A stretch of DNA of 64,000 bases. It comes from Verrucomicrobiaceae bacterium UBA7681. Its GTDB lineage: Bacteria; Verrucomicrobiota; Verrucomicrobiia; Verrucomicrobiales; Verrucomicrobiaceae. Numbering within the stretch: position 1 is the first letter of the stretch; each line of letters starts with the position of its first letter. The stretch is taken from NCBI GenBank assembly GCA_002482965.1, contig DLGZ01000004.1:5720-69719 (forward strand). Reading direction: 5' to 3'. This document shows positions 35,701 through 44,800 of the stretch, piece after piece. The translations under genes were made by a program, and so were the position numbers. The notes below the pieces were generated by a model. That model did no database searches, was not told the DNA's origin, and saw only the letters and a program-made list of their open reading frames with translations.

Positions 35701-37899
35701 TCGGGGGACAAAACCGTCGGTGTCTTCAACCTGTATGCTGATGCCGCGGAGTTCTTTGATGCTGATGAGATGGCCTTGCTTGACGAACTGGCCATAGACA
35801 TCGGTTTTGCGCTCGACATCAGCCGGCGTGAAGTGGAACTGCGCGAAGCCGACAAGCGGTTCATCAGGCAGCGCAAGACCTTGATCGAACTGACTCGCCA
35901 TTGGGCGGGGGATGGTGAGGATGCCTTGCTGCTGCTGCGAAAAATCGCCGAGGGCGCCGCCCAGACCCTGAACGTTTCCCGCGTCAGCATCTGGCGTTAC
36001 AACAGTGACCGTTCTGCCATCAACTGTGTGGATTTGTTTGAGTGGGAGGAGGGGCGGCATTCATCGGGCATGGAACTTTCCGCAGCCACCTATCCGGCCT
36101 ACTTTCGCGCACTGGCAGAGCTGGGGATGATCATTGCGGATGACGCCGTCACCGATCCGAGCACCTGCGCGTTCGATCAGGACTACCTGCGTCCCCATGG
36201 CATCCGGTCCATTCTGGATGTGCCAATCATTGTGGGCGGAGTTCGCACCGGTGTGCTCTGTCTTGAGCATGTCCGCACGCTGCGGGAATGGACAGCGGAT
36301 GAGAAGACCTTTGCCCTGGCGATGTCCAATCTGGTGTCCCTGGCGCTGGAAGGCGTGGAGCGCAGGCAGGCGGAGACTTCCCTGCGCGAGAGCGAGAAGC
36401 GGTTCCGCCAGTTTGCCGAAACCATCGAGGAAGTGTTCTGGATGACGGATCCCGGCGGCAGCGAAATGATCTACGTCAGTCCGGCCTATGAGAAAATATG
36501 GCACCGCACCTGTGCCAGCCTCTATGCAGATCCTCTCAGCTGGCTGGAGTCAGTGCATCCCGATGACCGGGAGCGTCTGGAACTCGCGGCTGCGACCAAA
36601 CGGTCGCGGGGCGAATATGACGAGAGGTACCGCATTCAGCGTACTGACGGCACTCTGCGGTGGATTCATGACCGCGCCTTTCCCGTGCGCGATTCACACG
36701 GCGTCGTGCTGCGCATCGTCGGCACGGCGGAAGACATCACCGAGAGCAAACAGTTCGAGGCTCAGCTGCTGCGCTCTCAGCGCATGGAAAGCATCGGCAC
36801 GCTGGCCGGTGGCATAGCGCACGATCTTAACAACGTGCTCGCTCCCATCATGATGTCCATCGAACTGCTGAAGCTGCAGGAGAAGGATGCGCTGCGCCTC
36901 GACATTCTCTCCACCATCGAAGGAAGCGCCAAACGCGGGGCGGACATGGTGAAGCAGGTGCTTTCGTTTGCCAGAGGGGTTGAAGGGCGGCAGGTGGCAG
37001 TGCAGGTGGGCCACCTGCTCAAGGAGATCGAAAAGATCGCCAACGAAACCTTCCTCAAGAGCATCCAGGTGCGCTGCAATATCCAGCCTGGCTTGTGGGT
37101 CGTGCAGGGAGACCCCACCCAGCTGCATCAGGTCTTGCTCAATCTCTGTGTCAACGCACGTGACGCCATGCCTACGGGTGGCATCTTGAACCTCGCTGCC
37201 AGCAACGTGATGCTGGATGAGAACTGCTCCGCGATCAGCACCGAGGCCCGGCCCGGACCTCATGTGCTGATCAAGGTGGAAGACAGCGGCACCGGCATGC
37301 CCCCCGAAGTGCTGGAGCGCATCTTTGAGCCATTTTTTACGACGAAAGAGCTGGGCAAAGGCACCGGGCTGGGTCTCTCCACCACGCTCGCCATCATCAA
37401 AGGTCATCACGGTTTCCTGCATGTGAACAGTGAGTCGGGCAACGGCACCCAGTTTCAGCTTTACCTGCCAGCGGACGGTTCTCAGAGTGCCCCCGCCGTA
37501 CAATCTCCCGAGGTCGTGCTGCCGCGTGGAAATGGTGAGCTGGTGCTGGTGGTGGATGATGAAATCACGGTCAGGCAGATCATCAAGCAGACGCTCGAAG
37601 CCTTCGACTACCGCGTCTTGCTCGCCTCAGATGGCGTCGAGGCCTCGACCTTGTTTACCGCCCATCAGGAAGAAATAGCCGTCGTGCTCACCGACATGAT
37701 GATGCCCGTCATGGATGGTCTGGCAACCATCCAGGTGCTCATGCGCATGAATCCGCAGGTGCGCATCATCGCCGCCAGCGGTCTGGGCGTCAAAGACATG
37801 GTGGCCAAGGCAATGGGGGCCGGTGTGAAACACTTCATCCCGAAACCCTACTCCGCCGAAACCCTGCTCCAGACCCTGGCCCAGGTATTGCAGGCTTAG
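32776..37899 (+). CDS. Giant hybrid sensor kinase: SBP_bac_3, five PAS, two GAF, kinase, receiver
   Basis: A 1,707-residue protein. The signal core is at about 54-70, a solute-binding sensor at about 80-290 (KISVVTDDNYPPYVFRD) and a transmembrane helix at about 306-328. PAS domains start near 345, 470, 595 and 725, GAF domains near 850 and 1035, and a fifth PAS near 1208. HisKA carries His1349 (GGIAHDLNN), followed by HATPase (about 1440-1570) and a receiver with Asp1640 (LTDMMMPVMDG). Sensor, first PAS and kinase-REC parts are clearly paralogous to the preceding gene. The middle PAS-GAF array is unique to this copy. It integrates one periplasmic and many cytoplasmic inputs. It is convergent with the ThuA-like gene, 5 bp apart. 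Confidence 0.9.
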   Translation: MLKTSSMAVNLDEACAIRQAKCLTSGRNQSQTWVGGWRSCLVIKNTSAPKRGLRGFIVGFLLACICTIAPGQQPAPPRKISVVTDDNYPPYVFRDSAGTLQGIVIDQWQAWEKMTGVTAEIHAMDWGEALQRMKAGEFDVIDTVFETAERALYLDFSRPYATLQVPIFFRTTISGITDVASLKGFPVAVKAGDAIEQHLQANGIGPLLLYKNYEAIITAANERKVNVFVVDKPPALYFLHKQGLEAEFRMTEPITIGEFHRAVRKGNVSLLQLIEKGFADVGKTEFTRIDKKWFGQNLNSTRYLRYLGYGALGSATLLALLVGWNWFLTRQVKKRTQTLREREEQLRLYTLHSPAAIAMLDRDMKYLVVSRRWMVDYRLGDQSIVGRSHYEVFPEVPPHWLAIHQRCLNGEVEKCEEESFLREDGRMVWIRWEIQPWRQADDSIGGIIMFTEDITASKQASEMLREGETRLIKAFRSSPVALVIVRMRDQQIVEINDAFSRLLGWTREEAVDSSMVDLAVVDTEVTTLLRRTLDENRSIHDMELALRSRDGAILHVIASMETIEFQGAPHAVATLVDITGRKHSAAALSQVSADLGRAQAISHIGSWEYTVADGGIKWSDELYRIFGLQPKSVVLNYDRLREMVHPDDRAGHDAYHAQLTASKPGSVLAPFEYRVQRADGQITHVLVKVEIRFDDQGKSACCFGTVQDITERKRAEEALRESEATFAAAFENAPIGKALVAPDGRFLRVNRVLCEVVGYTEPELLAASFQDITHADDLDIDLVNVQKMLRHEIKTYQMEKRYLHRRGGVVWVLLSVSLVNDEQGAPAFFVSQMEDITGRKKADQRIQQLNRLYAMLSGINETIVREKNAEAMLTSACRIAVEKGLFGMAWIGLLDADTGRLQIAAHVGAAEGTLGTLEAIISGTPSGPGCAMTARALEFGEHSICNDIERDPEAVTWRAQALCRNYLSMASLPLKSGDKTVGVFNLYADAAEFFDADEMALLDELAIDIGFALDISRREVELREADKRFIRQRKTLIELTRHWAGDGEDALLLLRKIAEGAAQTLNVSRVSIWRYNSDRSAINCVDLFEWEEGRHSSGMELSAATYPAYFRALAELGMIIADDAVTDPSTCAFDQDYLRPHGIRSILDVPIIVGGVRTGVLCLEHVRTLREWTADEKTFALAMSNLVSLALEGVERRQAETSLRESEKRFRQFAETIEEVFWMTDPGGSEMIYVSPAYEKIWHRTCASLYADPLSWLESVHPDDRERLELAAATKRSRGEYDERYRIQRTDGTLRWIHDRAFPVRDSHGVVLRIVGTAEDITESKQFEAQLLRSQRMESIGTLAGGIAHDLNNVLAPIMMSIELLKLQEKDALRLDILSTIEGSAKRGADMVKQVLSFARGVEGRQVAVQVGHLLKEIEKIANETFLKSIQVRCNIQPGLWVVQGDPTQLHQVLLNLCVNARDAMPTGGILNLAASNVMLDENCSAISTEARPGPHVLIKVEDSGTGMPPEVLERIFEPFFTTKELGKGTGLGLSTTLAIIKGHHGFLHVNSESGNGTQFQLYLPADGSQSAPAVQSPEVVLPRGNGELVLVVDDEITVRQIIKQTLEAFDYRVLLASDGVEASTLFTAHQEEIAVVLTDMMMPVMDGLATIQVLMRMNPQVRIIAASGLGVKDMVAKAMGAGVKHFIPKPYSAETLLQTLAQVLQA

Positions 37900-37904
37900 T
37901 TCAG

Positions 37905-38705
37905 CTACTTCTGCTTCGCTTCGTAGCCCGGCAGCGGTTTGCCGTCTTCGCCCAGCTTACCGCAGGCCCAGAGCAGCCCGCGGGCGACGAGGTCGAGATA
38001 AACGGGGGACTGCATCGTTTCATTGCCATGGCCCAGCGTGGTACCGAAGACCTTGGCTTTGCCGTATTCATTCACCCAGATGACGTTGTGGTCCATCTTC
38101 GTGTCCTCGCCATACGCCTTGGCCAGCGGTACGAAGTGCTCCCAGAGTTTTTCGTTTTTGTAGAGTTCATCTTTGGCGTCCAGCCATTCCGCAGGGAAGC
38201 CTTTCATGACCGGGTGCCCCTCCGCGATGTTCTTCACATTCAAATCGCGGTTCTTCTCGTGGCTCATCGAGGTCTGGCCCACGCACTTGCGCCATTCATC
38301 CGTCTTGGCCGCGCGGTAACTGTGAGTGGAGCAGTGCAGCATCACCGCCGGCACGCCGTCATGGTGCGCCTTGGCGATGCGTTCTACAAAGGCCACGTCC
38401 TCGATCGCTCCAAAGCATTCGTTGTGCAGGACCACGTCATAGCCGTCGGCCCAGTTGTCCTTTTCATAGACCGAGATCTTGTGGTTTTTGTCCTTTTTGC
38501 CTTCCGGCCCTTCTTCATGCACAATGGTGAACTCCACATTCGCCCGCGCGCTCAGGCCCTCGCTGAGGATGAGCTTCTGGTTTTCATAGTCGTGGCAGCA
38601 GCCGCCGGTGATCATGAGAACCTTGAGCGGTTTCACCTCCTCGTTCGGGGCGGCGACGGCAAACAGACAGGCGATTGAAAGCAGGGAGATGAGAAGGGGA
38701 CGCAT
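37905..38705 (-). CDS. ThuA-like domain protein, secreted
   Basis: A 266-residue protein with a signal peptide (MRPLLISLLSIACLFAVAAP). It has the ThuA fold related to class I glutamine amidotransferases: VLMITGGCCHDYENQK at the first strand, YDVVLHNECFG, VPAVMLHCSTHSYR and the closing VFGTTLGHGNET. ThuA was named from trehalose utilisation; in Verrucomicrobia and Planctomycetes these secreted members accompany sugar degradation genes, and the reaction is uncertain. The frame continues to 38801, but the signal peptide begins at ATG 38705. It is divergent from the giant TPR gene. Confidence 0.88.
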   Translation of the reverse strand: MRPLLISLLSIACLFAVAAPNEEVKPLKVLMITGGCCHDYENQKLILSEGLSARANVEFTIVHEEGPEGKKDKNHKISVYEKDNWADGYDVVLHNECFGAIEDVAFVERIAKAHHDGVPAVMLHCSTHSYRAAKTDEWRKCVGQTSMSHEKNRDLNVKNIAEGHPVMKGFPAEWLDAKDELYKNEKLWEHFVPLAKAYGEDTKMDHNVIWVNEYGKAKVFGTTLGHGNETMQSPVYLDLVARGLLWACGKLGEDGKPLPGYEAKQK

Positions 38706-38836
38706 GACGGCGGATGAGGTTGGGAGGTCGAGTATGCGCGGAATGCATGTCCTGTCTTGCATGAATCTCGATTGGCTGTGGTTCTGTCTTGCTGTCGGCA
38801 TAGGTGATTTGGTAAAAGGGATGGTAAATTTCTTTT

Positions 38837-41800
38837 ATGCAAATCCGGTTTCTTTTTCTCATCTCGGCCATGGCATGTTTCGGACAGACGGCGCAGCCGC
38901 CGAGCCCCGAGGTGGAAAAATATCACCAGATGCTTCTAAAGCGCCCCCAGGCCGGCCTGGTCTATGACAGGTTCTACTCAGCGTGGATGGAAACTGGCAC
39001 GGCGGACTCACTCGCAGAATTTTTGAGCCAGCGCACCAGCACCTCCGCCGATCTGCTCGTGCTGGCGATGTTTCACGATCAGCGTGGCAATGAGGCCGAA
39101 GCCTTGAAAGCCTACACGGCGGCGTTGGAACGTGACACGGCAAACTCACGTGCATGGCTTCAACGCGCCAAACTGGAGGCGCGGATGATGAATTTCGAAG
39201 CCGCCTTGAAATCGCTCGCTTCCGCCGAAAAAGGCGGCGCTGTTGGAGAGCTGACCCGCGAGATCGGCCAACTGCGTGGCCGCTGGCTGCTGCGCACGGG
39301 CAAGCCAGACGCAGCATTGCAGGCTTGGCGGGATCTGGTGAAGGCGAACGCGGATGACGAAGATCTGGTAGAAGAAGTGGTCGAACTTCAGCTCGATGAA
39401 GGTCTGTATGCCGAGGCCGAGACACAGATGCTCGCGCTCATCGCCAGGACCAAAGATGCCTATGCCAGGACCGCGCGGCAGTTGCGCCTGGCGGAGATCC
39501 AACTGCGTGCCACCAAGAAAGAAGCCGCACTGGCCCTTCTGGGCGCAACCCTGGCAGACACCGGCCAGAGCACCTGGATCGAGGGCGAGGTGCTGGCTCA
39601 AATCGAAGCTGTGTTTCGTCGCGACGAAAACCTGAGCGGACTGGTGAAGGAGCTGGAAAAGCTGCAGGCCGCCCATCCCCAGCGCACCGCTTTGGATCGG
39701 CAGCGCGCACGTGTCCTCGCGGAACTCGGCGAGAAAGACAAGGCGCTCGCCATCTACGCAGCACTGCTGCAAAAAACACCTGGCCAGCGGGAGTTGCGGG
39801 AGAGTTACCTCGATCTGCTGGCTCGCTTTGAGAAGTTCAAAGAGGCCATCGCACAAACAAACGTCCTGCTGGAGCAGTCCCCCGATGATCGCGAACTCCT
39901 CATCCGTCTGGCCACACTGCAAGAGCGGGCGAAAGACAAAGCGGCTGCCAAGGCCACATTGGAAAAATATTTGGCCGCGAAAGACTCCGCAGAGTTTGAT
40001 CACCTCCGCGTCGCACGGCTTTATGAAAGCTGGGAGCGTGATGAAGAGGCCGTCCTCTCCTACCAGCGCATGGTCGCGGCTTTTCCTGAAAGCAATGCCG
40101 CCAAGGAGGCTCAGGCACATTACCTCCACCGCAGTGGCAAACGTGACACGGCATTGGCCATCTGGCGTGATCTCGCAAAGAACGGCGATCTGCCTCAGGT
40201 GATGGCCGTGGGCCAGGCACTGATGACGCGCCTTGAATCGGAGACCGCTTTGGAAATTTTGCAGACACGCCAGCCCGAATTTGCAGGCGGTGAACGCTTT
40301 CTCGGTCTGCTGATCAACTCTGCACTCAGCGCTAGGAAACCCGTGGAGGCCATTCCATGGGCCCTGGCACGAGTGCGCGCTACCTCAGACATCAGCTTTC
40401 TGGATGATGCACTGCGGCAGGCCGTGGCCTGTCTGACGGCAGATGAGCCAAAGTTTGCCGAAACCCTGGCCTCTTTGCAAAAGAGCACACCCACCGTGCA
40501 GGAGCGCATTCTGCTCGCCACTCTCTTCGAAGAAATACAAGACCACATCGGCGCGGAGAAAACCCTGCGCGAGATTCCGCCTGAACACGCACTGGCAGCG
40601 CAGACGCGGCTGCTCAAGCTGATGGAATCCCGTCAGGACTGGTTGCGCGCAATGGAAGAGGCGGAAAAACTCATCGCCATGCCGCAGGGCAGAAATTCGA
40701 CCAACATCCAGCGCCTCGTGGATCTGACCGAACGTTCGGGAAAAGCAGATCAGGCCCTGAAATGGGTGGCGGAATGGAAGACACTTTCTCCCGGCTCGGC
40801 TTCTCCCTGGCTGCGCGAGTCCAAGCTTCTGCAGCTCAATGGCAAAGGCCGCGAAGCTTTGAAAGGGCTGCAGGCGGCAGTACGAAAATTTGAAGACGAT
40901 GAATCGGTGGCCGACGCACTGGCCTCCGCCTACATCGAACAAGGCCAGATGAGTGACGCTGAACAGGTTTACCTCGCTCTCTTTGAGAAAGAGGACAAGC
41001 CGGATGCCAAAATGCGCTGGGTCGGCACCCTCGCGCGCGTCGCCAGTGACCGTGGCCAGTTGAAAGCGCTCACGGAAAAATTTCTCGAACGTCAGCGCAC
41101 CAATCGTGCAGACGCCACTCCTTGGCTGGCCCTGGCGGAAATCTATCGTGTGTCAGGCAGCACCACCGAGCAGGAGCGCGCGCTGCGCGAGGCACTGCGT
41201 CTGCGCCCCGATGATGCGAACCTGACCATGCAGATCGCACGCATGGACCTGGACATGGGCCAGTGGAAGCGTGCCGTCGAGGAACTGCAACGTGTAGCCG
41301 GCCGCTCCAAAGGCAATCGTGTGCAGCAGATGATCGCGTCGATTGAAATCGAATACGGTGATGCAAACACCGGCTACCGCATGCTCTACGAACTGGCCGG
41401 TGGCACGCAGATGGATGCCGATGACGCGCTCACCCTGGCAAAAAGCATGTCGGCGCAGCAGGACTGGAAGCGGGTGACGAACTTTCTGGAGCCTCTGCTG
41501 CGTCGCTTTCCGGAGGACTACCGCCTCGGGTATCTGCAGGCCGTCGCGTTGGAGGAGGATGGCAAGGAGGACGCCGCAATTCCCGTGTTCATCCGGCTCA
41601 TGGGACAGGATCAGGAGCTGCCAGCCGTCACATCTGCGGCAAAGACCGCCGGCAGCAGGGCGGAGTATCAGGAAGAGTTGATGAAGCAGTTCCCGAAGGG
41701 CTTTGCAGACTTGCTTCCCTTTGGTGGCAGCAGCTACCAGGCCTACAACTATCGTCCGACGTCGATCCGCTTCTCAGCCCAGAGCGCCAGCAAGGCGGTG

Positions 41801-44800
41801 ATTGTCCCCACAGGTCTGAGCACCCTGCACTCGATGACTGTGGCTCATCTGGTGACTCTGCTAAAGGGAGAGCGGCCGGAGAAAAAAGCCGCATGGATTG
41901 CGGAGGCCGCAAGCTCTGCCGTGCCAGGGGCGCGTTACCTCGATGCATTCGACCTTGACCAGTACTTTCAACTGAACATCAGCCCGGACGCGTTGGATAA
42001 GCATCCTGATGATGACGCCTTGCTGGCTTATTTCATCGGCAGGGCAAACAATATCTCCTTCAATGTCGCCTCACGCGCCTTCGACCGCTTTAAATTGAAA
42101 TATCCTCAGTTGATGGTCCTCGCGGCCAGACACGCAGTGATGGCTGACAGCGAACATGGCGCACCCATGCTCGAAGCGACGTTGGATGTACTTGAAAAAA
42201 TGTCTCAGGAAAGCCTGCTGAAAACAGGAGTTCAAGTTTATTACCTCGGCGCCCTGATCGGCGCAGGCCAGCGCATGCGGGAGGACTCATTCCCCAATGT
42301 GCTGCCCGAACCGCTGTGCCACCGCATTTTGGCGCTGACGCTGCGTCAGCTTGACGTGACAGCGCCTGACGCACCGGTCAAAGTGTACACCACAGGATTT
42401 CCCAGTGCGGCCAACGCCTGCCGCAGTCTAAAGGCTTGGCAAGAGTTCGTCGCCCTTCTGGAGCGCGAGGTGCGGCTCTGGACGGAGCATGAGCCCACAC
42501 GTCAGTCGTGGGTAAAATACACCGCACAGTTCAACCGTCGCAGCCAGGCCCCCGCTGGAGACATGATCACCCGCCTGCCTTTCCCTGGCGGCACCATGCT
42601 TCCCAGTACCCTGGAGCTCTACTTCGGACGCAAGGACATCTACAATCCGCGTGAGCTTGACAAGCTGGAGCCGGAACCAGAGGCTTACGCAGGCTTACAG
42701 CCCTTCATTGAGGGCATCAAGTCTCCTGCCTTGCGTGCCCTGCTGTCTTACAAGGTCGGCTACCGTGAGCGCGTGACGCGCGAAGTCACCCTGCTCATCT
42801 CCGCACCGAATCCTTCCGTGGATGATCTGCTGCTCGCCGCCTCATGGTTCAGCATTGAGGACGAATACGACCGCGCGGCCGACTTGCTCATTCGCGCCTC
42901 CACCATGAACATTCCTGCCAGCGTCCGTCCTGCTTTTGACGCCGCGCTGGCCCATGCGGTGATAAAGCTGAAGCCTCAGGCCGGCAGCCCGCTGCTGGAG
43001 CCCGCGCAGATGTCCCTGCGCCGCCTGCGCAGCGCACGCGTGACTTCAGCGCAGAAGGACGAACTCGTCGCCGCCATGAAGACCCTCTACTTGAGTGACG
43101 AAGCCGAGCAGTGGGCCCGCATCGCCACGATCGCTCCGTCAGTGACTCAGCGCACCTCCAGCTATGTCAGCAGTTCCGGCATTGATACAAAAAAACTGCA
43201 AACGCTGGTCGCAGGCAAAGATGAAAATGCCATCGTGAAGGAGGCCGTCACTCAGTTGCGACGTACGCTGACGATGGCCGGCAGCGGCAATCAAAGCTAC
43301 GCAGCCAGCCGCGCCAGGGAGATCATGCGCCTCGCAGGCAGGAAGGGCATCCCTGAAAAAATCCAGGCGGTCTTTGATCCCGGAGAGAATGCCACGGTGA
43401 CGAAATTGTTCGAGCAGGCGCAGTTCTTGATGCTCATCGATCAAAAAACCAAGGCCACCAAAGTGCTGGAAGCAGTTGTGGAGATGAACCCGAATCACTT
43501 CGAGGCGCGTCTTCATTTGTGCGCACTGACCGCCTCGGCTGACCCCGCGCGTGCGGTGAAGATGATGGCGGATGTTCCGCTCTCCGCCTACCAGCAGAGC
43601 AACGTGGGCAGCCAGATCTCCGAATTGCTGCGTGAGGATGATGCGATGCCGTTCGAGGCCCGCATGAGCATTTTCACCGCGCTGGCAGTGATGCTGGAGT
43701 CCGCACCTTCTGGCTCAGGCGTGAAAGGCCTGGAATGGATGATCGACCTCCCTTGCACCATCGCGAATCAAACGTATCAGTCTCAACCCCGGCTGGCCTA
43801 TTTGTATGCACGGCTGGGACCGTCTCAGCGGGATGGGGAAGATTTATTCCTGCCAGCGACGTCTCCTCAGGCAAAAAGGCGCCGTGAAGTGCATGACCAA
43901 ATGTGCCAGGCCATGATGAAGCATCCCTCTCTGGCAGAAGAAGGCTTCCGCCGGTTGGCCTGTCTGGTGATCCAAGACGGGCAAAATACCGACGCGCTCG
44001 CCGCCACCGCGCGTCAGTTGCTGGAATCGGCCAAGACTGCCCCCCGCGCGCAGCGTGGACCCGCTGCGACCCGTCGGTTTTACTCTTCGCAGGAGGTGAT
44101 CAGCCTATGGGCTCCCACCCCGGGCGAGTTTCTCATCTGGAAAGCCTGGAAGGAAAACCAACTGGAGCGTATCGAGCAGGAAATCATGCCTCTGGCCGCC
44201 GCAGCTCTGGACAGCACGCAGCAGAGCATTTTGCGCGCCCAGTTGAACGTCTGGTCCTGCAAGCCCGAGGCTTTCGTTCAAAATGCCAAAACCTTCCTCA
44301 CCACCACCAGTGGACGCAGCAGTTCGAGCTATGCAGGTGATCAAAATCTGATGTGGCTCATCGACCGCTGGGAAGAGCGCGGGATCGAAGGTCTTCCGCT
44401 GGATGAAATGCTCTCCACCGGCATGAAGCAAGCCAGTGGTTATGGCGAAGGATACGCCGTTACCCACTATCTCGCCTTGCGCCAGCAGATGCGTCCTGAA
44501 TCTGGAATGCTGCCATTCCTGACCCGTCTTATTTCCGGAACGCTCGGCAGCGACCAGACCGCTTGGGACAAGGCCATGCGGAGCACAATCAATGCGTACT
44601 ACGGAAATGGCGGATCCATGAGCAGTTCCTCCGCCTACACCTTGCTGCGGGTCATCAACAATCTGATTCGCAAGCCCGCGACTTTTGGCGCAGGTCTGCA
44701 GATGGCCTCGCTCGTCGGTGCCACGGACCATCCCAACTGGTCGCGCAACAACAGCTCCAGTATGGCCGCAGTCATGAAATCATCCGAGCATGCCTTTGCC

